Made by a program: the position numbers and the translations under genes
The notes under the pieces: generated by a model
Databases searched by the model: none
What the model saw: the letters and a program-made list of their open reading frames with translations, nothing else
Told to the model about the DNA's origin: nothing
Assembly (NCBI RefSeq): GCF_013425525.1
Contig: NZ_JACCKA010000045.1
Location: forward strand, 1-48,358
DNA length: 48,358 nt
Direction: 5' to 3'
From: Luteimonas salinisoli
GTDB lineage: Bacteria; Pseudomonadota; Gammaproteobacteria; Xanthomonadales; Xanthomonadaceae
Part shown: positions 41,366 through 48,358 of the stretch, piece after piece
Position numbering within the stretch: the stretch's first letter is position 1
Layout of the letters: each line of letters starts with the position of its first letter

Positions 41366-43000
41366 TTGCAACGACGTGACTTCCTGGCCCTCGGCGGCCT
41401 CGGACTGGGCGGCCTGGTCCTGCCCTCGTACTTCGGCAAGGCGATCGCCGCCGAGGAGCTGCTGACGACCTTCGATCCGGCGCTCAAGAAGCGCCTGGCC
41501 GATGCCGCGCTGAACGCGGCCACCGGCGACGGCGCCAGCTACTGCGACGTGCGCATCGGCCGCTACCTGCGCCAGTTCGTGATGACCCGCGAGGACAAGG
41601 TGCAGAACGTGGTCAACACCGAATCCATTGGCGCGGGCGTGCGGGTGATCGCCGGCGGCGCCTGGGGCTTCGCCGCCACCAGCACGCTCACCGAGGACGG
41701 CGTGGCGCAGGCGGCGCGCCAGGCCACGGCTATCGCCAAGGCCAACGCCAGGATCCAGACCGAGCCGGTACGGCTGGCGCCGGTCGAGGGCGTCGGCGAG
41801 GTGTCCTGGCGCACGCCGATCAGGAAGAATTCGATGGAAGTGCCGCTCAAGGACAAGGTCGACCTGCTGCTCGGCGTCAACGCCGCGGCGATGGGCGCCG
41901 GCGCCAGCTTCGTCAACTCGATGCTGTTCCTGGTCAACGAGCAGAAGTACTTCGCCAGCACCGACGGCTCCTACATCGACCAGGACGTGCACCGGATCTG
42001 GGCGCCGATGACGGTGACCGCGATCGACAAGGACAGCGGCAAGTTCCGCACCCGCGCCGGCCTGTCGGCGCCGATGGGCATGGGCTACGAGTACCTCGAC
42101 GGCGCCGCCTCGGGCAAGGCGGTGCTGCCCAACGGCGTGATCAGCTACGGCATGTCCTACGACATGCGCGAGGACGCCGTGGCCGCGGCGAAGCAGGCGC
42201 AGGAAAAGCTGAAGGCACCCTCGGTCAAGCCGGGCCGGTACGACCTGGTGCTGGATCCGTCGCACACCTGGCTGACCATCCACGAGTCCATCGGCCATCC
42301 GCTGGAACTCGACCGCGTGCTCGGCTACGAGGCCAACTACGCCGGCACCAGCTTCGCCACCCTGGACAAGCGCGAGGAACGCTTCCAGTACGGCAGCGAC
42401 ATCGTCACCGTGTTCGCCGACAAGGTGCAGCCCGGCAGCCTCGGCGCGGTGGGCTACGACGACGAGGGCGTCAAGACCAAGCGCTGGGACCTGATCGCCG
42501 CCGGCAAGCTGGTCGACTACCAGACCATCCGCGACCAGGCGCACATCCTCGGCAAGTCCGAGTCGGACGGCTGCTGCTACGCCGACTCGTGGTCGAGCGT
42601 GCAGTTCCAGCGCATGCCGAACGTGTCGCTGGCACCCGGCAAGGACAAGCTGAGCGTCGCCGACATGGTCAAGGACGTCGAGAACGGCATCTACATCGTC
42701 GGCGACGGTTCGTTCTCGATCGACCAGCAGCGCTACAACGCGCAGTTCGGCGGCCAGCTGTTCTACGAGATCAAGGACGGCGAGATCGCCGGCATGATCG
42801 AGGACGTCGCCTACCAGATCCGCACCCCGGAGTTCTGGAACGCCTGCGCGGCGATCTGCGACGAGAGCGACTACCGGCTCGGCGGCTCGTTCTTCGACGG
42901 CAAGGGCCAGCCCAGCCAGGTGTCGGCGGTCTCGCACGGCTCGTCCACCGCGCGCTTCAACGGCATCAACGTGATCAACACCGCCCGCTCGCTCGGCTGA
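41366..43000 (+). CDS. Tat-signal TldD/PmbA-family protein, second of a tandem pair
   Basis: A 544-residue paralogue of the preceding gene, about three quarters identical by eye, with the same TTG start context and QRRDFLALGG twin-arginine signal. The zinc motif is HESIGH (His306, His311). The same Asp replaces the usual Cys near the C-terminus (DGKGQ), with SHG just after. Upstream sequence (a GGGAGAG site and the first codons) is also duplicated. It is followed 25 bases later by a TldE/PmbA-like gene. TldD and TldE normally form heterodimers that cut peptides. Confidence 0.9.
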   Translation: MQRRDFLALGGLGLGGLVLPSYFGKAIAAEELLTTFDPALKKRLADAALNAATGDGASYCDVRIGRYLRQFVMTREDKVQNVVNTESIGAGVRVIAGGAWGFAATSTLTEDGVAQAARQATAIAKANARIQTEPVRLAPVEGVGEVSWRTPIRKNSMEVPLKDKVDLLLGVNAAAMGAGASFVNSMLFLVNEQKYFASTDGSYIDQDVHRIWAPMTVTAIDKDSGKFRTRAGLSAPMGMGYEYLDGAASGKAVLPNGVISYGMSYDMREDAVAAAKQAQEKLKAPSVKPGRYDLVLDPSHTWLTIHESIGHPLELDRVLGYEANYAGTSFATLDKREERFQYGSDIVTVFADKVQPGSLGAVGYDDEGVKTKRWDLIAAGKLVDYQTIRDQAHILGKSESDGCCYADSWSSVQFQRMPNVSLAPGKDKLSVADMVKDVENGIYIVGDGSFSIDQQRYNAQFGGQLFYEIKDGEIAGMIEDVAYQIRTPEFWNACAAICDESDYRLGGSFFDGKGQPSQVSAVSHGSSTARFNGINVINTARSLG

Positions 43001-43025
43001 CCGGCGCCCAGGAGATTCCAAGCAC

Positions 43026-44360
43026 ATGACCATCTTCACCGAAGAGCAAGCCAAGGCCATCCTCGACAAGGTCATCGCCCTGTCGACGGCCGACGAGTGC
43101 ACCGCCACGCTGTCCGGATCGATCGACGGCAACATCCGCTTCGCGCTCAACAACGTCTCCACCAGCGGCATCGTCACCGACGCCGAACTCGGCGTGCAGG
43201 TGGCGTTCGGCCGGCGCGTGGGCATCGCCACGGTCAACGAGTTCGACGATGCCGCGCTCGAGCGCGTGGTGCGCCGCGCCGAGGACCTGGCGCGCCTCGC
43301 ACCGGAGAACCCCGAGTTCATGCCGGCGATCGAGAAGCAGGAATACCGGCCCACCCCCACCTTCAGCGAGTCCACCGCTGCGATCACCCCGGAGTTCCGC
43401 GCCCAGGTAGCGGCCGATTCGATCGCCCCGTGCCGCGAGGAGAACCTGGTCGCCGCGGGGTTCCTGGACGACGGCCGGGGCTTCCAGGCCTTCGCCAACA
43501 GCAACGGCAATTTCGGCTACCAGAGGGTCACCAACTTCAACTACACCTGCACGGTCCGCACCGAGGACGGTCGGGGTTCCGGCTGGGTGGGGCGTAATCT
43601 CAAGGACGCCAGCGACTTCCGTGCCGACCGCGACATCCGCGTGGCCATGCGCAAGGCCAGCGAGTCGGCCGAGGCGCAGGCGCTCGAGCCGGGCAAGTAC
43701 ACGGTGATCCTGGAGCCCGCGGCCGCGGCCGGCCTGGTGTCCTTCATGATGCGCTTCTTCGACGCGCGCACCGCCGACGAGGGCCGCAGCTTCCTGTCCA
43801 AGAGGGGCGGCGGCAACAAGCTCGGCGAGCAGGTCTACGACCCGCGGGTCAACATCGTCGCCGATCCGTGGCACGCCGACGCCCCGGTGATGCCTTGGGA
43901 CGACGACGGCCTGCCGCGCGAGCGCATGCCGATCATCGAGGACGGCAAGGTGGTGGCGCTGGACTATTCGCGCTTCTGGGCCAAGGAGCAGGGCAAGCGC
44001 GCGGTCGGTCGCCCCGGAAACCTGTTGATGGCCGGCGGCGACAAGTCCACCGCCGAGCTGATCGCCGGCACCCAGCGCGGCATCCTGGTCACCCGTACCT
44101 GGTACATCCGAATGGTCGACCCGCAGACGGTGCTGCTGACCGGGTTGACCCGCGACGGCACCTTCTACATCGAGAACGGCGAGCTCAAGTATCCGGTGAA
44201 GAACTTCCGCTTCAACGAGTCGCCGGTGATCATGCTCAACAACATCGAGGAACTGGGTCGCCCGGTGCGCGTGGCCGGCGACGAGTCCAGCTTCGTGATG
44301 ATGCTGCCGCCGATGAAGCTGCGCGACTTCACCTTCACCTCGCTGTCGGACGCGGTGTAG
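43026..44360 (+). CDS. TldE/PmbA-like partner protein without signal peptide
   Basis: A 444-residue TldD/PmbA-family protein lacking both a signal peptide and the HExxxH motif (the inactive TldE-like role). Landmarks are RVGIATVNEFDDAALERVVRRAEDLARL near residue 60 and EPGKYTVILEPAAAAGLVSFMMRF near 225. E. coli TldE has no metal but completes the active dimer. If the TldD partners are exported, this one must be carried by a hitchhiker route through Tat, or stay in the cytoplasm; both are inferences. A hairpin (44399-44422) follows before the DUF4159 gene. Confidence 0.87.
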   Translation: MTIFTEEQAKAILDKVIALSTADECTATLSGSIDGNIRFALNNVSTSGIVTDAELGVQVAFGRRVGIATVNEFDDAALERVVRRAEDLARLAPENPEFMPAIEKQEYRPTPTFSESTAAITPEFRAQVAADSIAPCREENLVAAGFLDDGRGFQAFANSNGNFGYQRVTNFNYTCTVRTEDGRGSGWVGRNLKDASDFRADRDIRVAMRKASESAEAQALEPGKYTVILEPAAAAGLVSFMMRFFDARTADEGRSFLSKRGGGNKLGEQVYDPRVNIVADPWHADAPVMPWDDDGLPRERMPIIEDGKVVALDYSRFWAKEQGKRAVGRPGNLLMAGGDKSTAELIAGTQRGILVTRTWYIRMVDPQTVLLTGLTRDGTFYIENGELKYPVKNFRFNESPVIMLNNIEELGRPVRVAGDESSFVMMLPPMKLRDFTFTSLSDAV

Positions 44361-44398
44361 CGATGCGCTGCGCGAGCCCGTGCTCCTAGGGTCCCGCC

Positions 44399-44422
44399 GC
44401 CTTCCCCGTGCCCGGGGAAGGC
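44399..44422 (+). promoter_or_regulatory. Perfect 10-bp hairpin before the DUF4159 gene
   Basis: Arms GCCTTCCCCG (44399-44408) and CGGGGAAGGC (44413-44422) with a TGCC loop. It stands 38 bases after the tldE-like stop and 16 bases before the DUF4159 start. No T-tract follows, so it is more likely an mRNA structure than a terminator. Confidence 0.5.
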
Positions 44423-44438
44423 GCGGTCCGGGGGGCGC

Positions 44439-45137
44439 ATGAATCGCGCCGGGTTCCTGCGGTTGGCGCTGGGCGCGGCGGCGTTCGCCGCGCTGCCGCG
44501 CCCGCTGCGCGCCGCCGCCGCGTACGACTTCTGGTTCACGCGGTTGCGCTACGACTCCGGCAACTGGGACGTCGACGCACGCATGCCCTCCAACGTCGTC
44601 ACCGCGCTGATCGACTACACCAACCTGCGCGTCGATCCCGAGGAGCGGGTAGTGGACCTGGCCGACCCGGCGATGCTCGAAGCGCCGTTCTGCTACCTGG
44701 CCGGACACAAGCTGGTCGAGTTCAACCCGGCCGAGCGCCGCAACTTCGAACGCTACGTGCGCAGCGGCGGCTTCGTCTTCGCCGACGACTGCAACCACGA
44801 CATCGATGGCCTGTTCGCGAAGTCGTTCGAGGCGCAGATGGCGTCGGTCTTCGGGCCGCGCGCGCTGCGCAAGCTGCCCAACGACCACGCCCTGTACCGC
44901 AGCTTCTTCCGCTTTCCGGACGGCCCGCCCGCCACCAGCTTCGAACTCAACGGCTGGGGCGACGACCTGGTGCACGACTACCTCAAGGGCATCGAGATCG
45001 ACGGCCGCCTCGGCGTGCTCTACAGCAACAAGGACTATGGCTGCGAATGGGATTACGACTGGCGCAACAAGCGCTTCCTGGCCGAGGACAACACGAAGTT
45101 CGCGGTCAACATCGTCATGTACGCGCTGACCGCATGA
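44439..45137 (+). CDS. DUF4159 protein with N-terminal signal
   Basis: A 232-residue protein. The N-terminus (MNRAGFLRLALGAAAFAALPRPLRA) is a signal peptide; it resembles a Tat signal with the second Arg replaced, so Sec or Tat is undecided. The DUF4159 domain contains FTRLRYDSGNWDVD and SGGFVFADDCNHD. It resembles glutamine-amidotransferase-like folds without an obvious catalytic Cys. DUF4159 domains commonly accompany MoxR, DUF58 and BatA-type genes, as here. Mature proteins would be exported, like the TldD pair. Followed after 13 bases by the REP cluster. Confidence 0.85.
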   Translation: MNRAGFLRLALGAAAFAALPRPLRAAAAYDFWFTRLRYDSGNWDVDARMPSNVVTALIDYTNLRVDPEERVVDLADPAMLEAPFCYLAGHKLVEFNPAERRNFERYVRSGGFVFADDCNHDIDGLFAKSFEAQMASVFGPRALRKLPNDHALYRSFFRFPDGPPATSFELNGWGDDLVHDYLKGIEIDGRLGVLYSNKDYGCEWDYDWRNKRFLAEDNTKFAVNIVMYALTA

Positions 45138-45150
45138 GCCCGCCCCCGTC

Positions 45151-45262
45151 GTAGAGCGGAGCTTGCTCCGCTGCTGCAGGCTCCGAAGCCTCGCGTAGAG
45201 CGGAGCTTGCTCCGCTGCTTTTCGGCTTCGGAGCCCGCGCAGCCGAGCAAGCTCGGCTCTAC
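45151..45262. repeat. Cluster of three GTAG-headed REP elements between DUF4159 and moxR
   Basis: Two direct copies start at 45151 and 45194; a third in reverse orientation has its head at 45262. The first two share the GCGGAGC/GCTCCGC stem. The third has GCCGAGC/GCTCGGC, a fully paired compensatory change. A 12-bp inverted repeat GGCTCCGAAGCC (45179-45190) / GGCTTCGGAGCC (45223-45234) brackets the second copy. It may insulate or stabilise parts of the mRNA of this gene cluster. Confidence 0.9.
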
Positions 45263-45348
45263 AGGGGGCTCCGGGGCCTAAGCGGCCGGGGGAGCCGGGT
45301 TGTGGCGGCTGCACCACGAACCTTCTTTACGATTCCACAGGCCACTCC

Positions 45349-46347
45349 ATGACCGACACCGTTTCAGAATCCGACCTCCAGGCGCGCATCTCCCGCCTCG
45401 CCCCGCTGCGCGACGCGATCGGCCAGGCCGTGGTCGGCCAGGCGGAGGTGGTCGAGCAGCTGCTGATCGGCCTGCTCGCCGGTGGCCACTGCCTGCTCGA
45501 GGGGGTGCCCGGACTCGGCAAGACCCTGCTGGTGCGCACGCTGGGGCAGGCGCTGGCGCTCGATTTCCACCGCGTGCAGTTCACCCCGGACCTGATGCCC
45601 AGCGATATCCTCGGCACCGAACTGCTGGAAGAGGACCACGGCACCGGGCACCGCCACTTCCGCTTCCAGCAGGGGCCGGTGTTCACCAACCTGCTGCTGG
45701 CGGACGAGCTCAACCGCACTCCGCCCAAGACCCAGGCCGCGTTGCTGGAGGCGATGCAGGAGCGCACCGTGAGCTACGCCGGCGTCACCCACGACCTGCC
45801 GTCGCCGTTCTTCGTGCTGGCCACCCAGAACCCGATCGAGCAGGCCGGCACCTATCCGTTGCCGGAGGCGCAGCTGGACCGCTTCCTGCTGCAGATCCGC
45901 GTCGACTATCCGGACGAGGGCGAGGAGCGCGCGATCCTGGCGCAGACGACCGGCGCGAAGATCCCGCAGGTGCCGCAGGTGATGGAAGGCGACGAGGTGC
46001 TGGCGCTGCAGGCGCTGGTGCGCGAGGTGCACGTCGGCGACGAACTGCTGACATGGATCACCCGCCTGGTACGCGCCAGCCGGCCCGGTGAGGGGGCGCC
46101 GGACGCGGTGCGCCGCTTCGTGCGCTGGGGCGCGGGCCCGCGCGCAGGACAGTCGCTGGTGCTGGCGGCCAAGGCGCGCGCGCTGCTGCACGGCCGCCTC
46201 GCCGCCACCCGCGAGGACGTGCTGGCGCTGGCGGCGCCGGTGATGCGCCATCGCCTGCTGCTGTCGTTCGCCGCCGAGGCGGAGCAGGCCGACGCAGACG
46301 CGGTGATCGCCGCGCTGCTGCGCGACGTGCCGTTCCCCGACGCCTGA
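45349..46347 (+). CDS. MoxR-type AAA+ ATPase
   Basis: A 332-residue AAA+ chaperone ATPase of the MoxR group. Walker A GVPGLGKT is at residues 52-59 and Walker B LLADELNR (Asp119, Glu120) follows. The sensor-1 region FVLATQNPIEQAGTYPLPEAQLDRFL is typical of the APE2220/MRP branch. MoxR proteins work with DUF58 and von Willebrand A proteins to mature or regulate envelope complexes. Here it is followed by both, 12 bases and then 4-base overlap. The REP cluster separates it from the DUF4159 and TldD genes upstream. Confidence 0.94.
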   Translation: MTDTVSESDLQARISRLAPLRDAIGQAVVGQAEVVEQLLIGLLAGGHCLLEGVPGLGKTLLVRTLGQALALDFHRVQFTPDLMPSDILGTELLEEDHGTGHRHFRFQQGPVFTNLLLADELNRTPPKTQAALLEAMQERTVSYAGVTHDLPSPFFVLATQNPIEQAGTYPLPEAQLDRFLLQIRVDYPDEGEERAILAQTTGAKIPQVPQVMEGDEVLALQALVREVHVGDELLTWITRLVRASRPGEGAPDAVRRFVRWGAGPRAGQSLVLAAKARALLHGRLAATREDVLALAAPVMRHRLLLSFAAEAEQADADAVIAALLRDVPFPDA

Positions 46348-46359
46348 CCGGCCGGCGCC

Positions 46360-47253
46360 GTGTACGACCCCGTCCCGCCCGAGGTCCGCGCCCGGCTGCG
46401 CGCGCTGCGAATCCTGCCGCGCCGCGCGGCCGGCCGCCGCGGCATCGGCATGCACCATAGCCGCAGCCGCGGCGCGGGCCTGGAGTTCGCTCAGTACCGT
46501 GCCTACGAGCCGGGCGACGAACCGCGCCAGATCGACTGGAAGCTGTACGCGCGCAGCGACCGCTTCTTCGTGCGCGAGGCCGAGCGCGAGAGCCCGCTGA
46601 CGGTCTGGGTGCTGCTCGATGCCAGCGCGTCGATGGTGCAGGCCGACGGCGCGCGGCCGGACTGGACGCGGCTCGATGCGGCCAGGGCGCTGGCCGCCTG
46701 CATCGCCGAAGTGGCGATGGCGCAGGGCGATGTCTGCGGACTGGTGGCGCTGCGCGCCGCCGGGCTGCAGCTGGTGCCGCCCGGATCGGGTCCGCGCCAG
46801 CGCGACCGCCTGCTGCTGGTCCTGCATGAGCTCGCCGCGGAGGGTGGATTTCCCGACCCGCAGCGGCTGGCGCCGCTGTGGGAGCGGGTCGCGCCCGACG
46901 ATCTGGTGGTGCTGCTCGGGGACTGCTTCGACGAGGACTGCATCGCCCTGGCCGAACGCCTGGCCGCGGCGCGGCGCGAGGTGCTGGCGATCCAGCTGCT
47001 GACGGTGGAGGAACGGGATTTCCCGTTCCGCGACGGCCGCCGCTTCATCGACCCCGAGACCGGCGAGGAGCTGCTCGGCGACGGCGCCGCGCTGCGCGCG
47101 GAGTTCCTGGAACGCTTCGGCGCGGCGCGGCGCGCGCTGCGGTCGCGCTTCGACGCGGCCGGCATCCGCCATGCCGAATACGTGCTCGACCGGCCGCTCG
47201 ACGAGCCGCTGCGGCGGCTGTTCGGTGCCGGACGCGATCCGGGGGGCGCATGA
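46360..47253 (+). CDS. DUF58 domain protein (vWA-like)
   Basis: A 297-residue soluble protein. The DUF58 signature YEPGDEPRQIDWKLYARSDRFFVREAERE is at about residues 48-77. A metal-dependent adhesion-site-like DASASM sits near residue 87, within a von Willebrand A-like fold. The start is GTG 46360, 12 bases after moxR. Its stop overlaps the next start (ATGA). DUF58 proteins are frequent MoxR partners, possibly substrate adaptors; the target in this cluster is unknown. Confidence 0.93.
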   Translation: MYDPVPPEVRARLRALRILPRRAAGRRGIGMHHSRSRGAGLEFAQYRAYEPGDEPRQIDWKLYARSDRFFVREAERESPLTVWVLLDASASMVQADGARPDWTRLDAARALAACIAEVAMAQGDVCGLVALRAAGLQLVPPGSGPRQRDRLLLVLHELAAEGGFPDPQRLAPLWERVAPDDLVVLLGDCFDEDCIALAERLAAARREVLAIQLLTVEERDFPFRDGRRFIDPETGEELLGDGAALRAEFLERFGAARRALRSRFDAAGIRHAEYVLDRPLDEPLRRLFGAGRDPGGA

Positions 47254-48358
47254 GCTTCGGCCTGCTGTTGCCCGCGGCGCTGGCGGCCCTGGCGGCGCTG
47301 CTGTTGCCGCTGGCGATCCACCTGGCGCGCCGCAGCGAGCAGCGCCCGACCGCGTTCGCCGCGCTGCGCTGGCTGCGCCGGCGGCCGAAACCGCGGCAGC
47401 GCCTTCGCTTCGACGAATGGCCGCTGCTGCTGCTGCGCCTGCTGCTGCTGGCGCTGCTGGTGCTGTGGCTGGCGCGGCCGGTGCTGTACGGCGCGCCGGC
47501 AGCGGCGCGCTGGATCGTCGCGGCGCCCGGCATCGAGCCGGCGGCGCTGGCCGCCGCCGCCGAGGACGGCGAGGAGATCCAGCGGCGGTGGCTGGCGCCC
47601 GGCTTCCCGCCGCTGGCCGAGCCGGAGCCGGACGGTCCGCTGCCGCTGAGCAGCCTGCTGCGCCAGCTCGACGCCGGGCTGCCCGCGGAGGTCGCCCTCA
47701 CCGTGCTCGTGCCCGAACGGATCCAGGGCGTCGACGCCGAGCGCCCGAGGCTATCCCGCGTGGTGGATTGGCAGGTACTGCCGGGCGCGATGCCGGCGTC
47801 CGCGCCGCCCGGGCCGCCGGCGCTGGCGGTGCGGCATGCCGCGGAACGCGCACCGGCGCTGCGCTATCTGCGCGCGGCCGCGCAGGCCTGGCAGGACACC
47901 GACGGGGCGCAGCCACGCTTCGATGCCGGCGGCGTGGACGTCGCGTTGCCGGCGGCGGACCGGACCCTGGTATGGCTGGTGCCGGGGCCGCTGCCGGACG
48001 AGGTGCGGCGCTGGATCGATGCCGGCGGTACCGCCCTGCTCGATGCCGCGGCGACGCTCGAAGAAGGCCCGGCGCTGCGGCCGCTGTGGCGCGACGATCT
48101 GGGCATGACGCTGGCCGAGGGCGGCGCGTTGGGGCGCGGGCGGCTGCTGCGCCTGACCCGGGCGCTGGAGCCGGCGGCGATGCCGCAGTTGCTGGAGGCG
48201 GCGTTCCCGCAGCAGCTGCGCGCGCTGCTCGAGCCGCCGCCGGCGCCGGCGCGCGCACGCGCTGCCGACCATGCGCCCGAGACCGGCATGGCCGCCTGGG
48301 CGCAGCCGCCGCGCGAGCTGCAGCCCTGGTGGGCGGTGCTGGCGGTGCTGCTGCTGCT
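47250..48358 (+). CDS. BatA-like N-terminal membrane protein (3' end cut by window)
   Basis: At least 369 residues; the frame stays open to the window edge. It begins with two membrane segments (LLLPAALAALAALLLPLAIHLARRSEQRPTAFAALRWL, then LLLLRLLLLALLVLWLARPVLYG), the BatA N-terminal pattern. A large periplasmic Ala/Pro-rich domain follows, and a further membrane segment starts at the edge. The start ATG overlaps the DUF58 stop (ATGA). It completes a MoxR-DUF58-BatA-type module. The vWA domain, if any, lies outside the window. Confidence 0.88.
   Translation, partial: MSFGLLLPAALAALAALLLPLAIHLARRSEQRPTAFAALRWLRRRPKPRQRLRFDEWPLLLLRLLLLALLVLWLARPVLYGAPAAARWIVAAPGIEPAALAAAAEDGEEIQRRWLAPGFPPLAEPEPDGPLPLSSLLRQLDAGLPAEVALTVLVPERIQGVDAERPRLSRVVDWQVLPGAMPASAPPGPPALAVRHAAERAPALRYLRAAAQAWQDTDGAQPRFDAGGVDVALPAADRTLVWLVPGPLPDEVRRWIDAGGTALLDAAATLEEGPALRPLWRDDLGMTLAEGGALGRGRLLRLTRALEPAAMPQLLEAAFPQQLRALLEPPPAPARARAADHAPETGMAAWAQPPRELQPWWAVLAVLLL

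Noticed and set aside
45364..47172. 602-codon minus-strand frame opposite moxR and DUF58
   Set aside because: Shadow of two confident genes with Walker and DUF58 motifs.

Overview
The window is very GC-rich, densely coded DNA. It most likely comes from a gammaproteobacterium of the Xanthomonadaceae/Lysobacteraceae (Lysobacter, Luteimonas or a relative). This rests on the order rseA-mucD-lepA-lepB-DUF4845-rnc-era-recO, on close remembered similarity of LepA, RlmD and AidB to known homologues, and on REP elements that begin with GTAG. No rRNA, tRNA, phage, transposase or CRISPR array was found.

Layout. (1) 1-7909: envelope-stress and housekeeping block: the end of an RseA-like anti-sigma factor, the periplasmic protease MucD, LepA, signal peptidase I, a DUF4845 protein, RNase III, Era and RecO. 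(2) 7952-12801: a receiver-HPt protein facing away from an AsmA/YdbH-like protein, a DUF1318 lipoprotein (YdbL-like) and RlmD. (3) 12802-13444: a composite non-coding repeat. (4) 13445-16092: NagZ, a hypoxanthine phosphoribosyltransferase and a methylthioinosine phosphorylase (muropeptide and purine salvage), then a cold-shock protein with a clear promoter and terminator. (5) 16160-19988: an FAD monooxygenase, a SnoaL-like protein and AidB. (6) 20202-24058, minus strand: DUF2207, LemA and an S4-domain protein chained by ATGA overlaps, then a membrane protein and its ECF sigma factor. (7) 24059-24671: a second, inverted copy of the composite repeat. (8) 24672-31468: a LysR regulator facing a cupin-EamA pair, GST, a variant cyclase, a MarR-GNAT fusion, and a sulfatase behind a palindromic operator. 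(9) 31472-39369, minus strand: MFS transporter, Tat-type aldo/keto reductase, SRPBCC membrane protein, desaturase-like protein, FdhD and a DUF885 lipoprotein. (10) 39556-48358: two tandem Tat-signal TldD-like proteins, a TldE/PmbA-like partner, DUF4159, MoxR, DUF58 and a truncated BatA-like protein.

Most interesting points: the exported TldD pair, whose usual metal-ligand Cys appears replaced, beside a MoxR/DUF58/BatA-type envelope module; the inverted composite repeats at 12.8-13.4 kb and 24.2-24.6 kb, whose internal hairpin shows compensatory changes; REP elements whose GTAG heads supply the stop codons of two convergent genes; GGGAATC-type long inverted repeats that end lepA and era; and a LacI-type operator just downstream of the sulfatase promoter.
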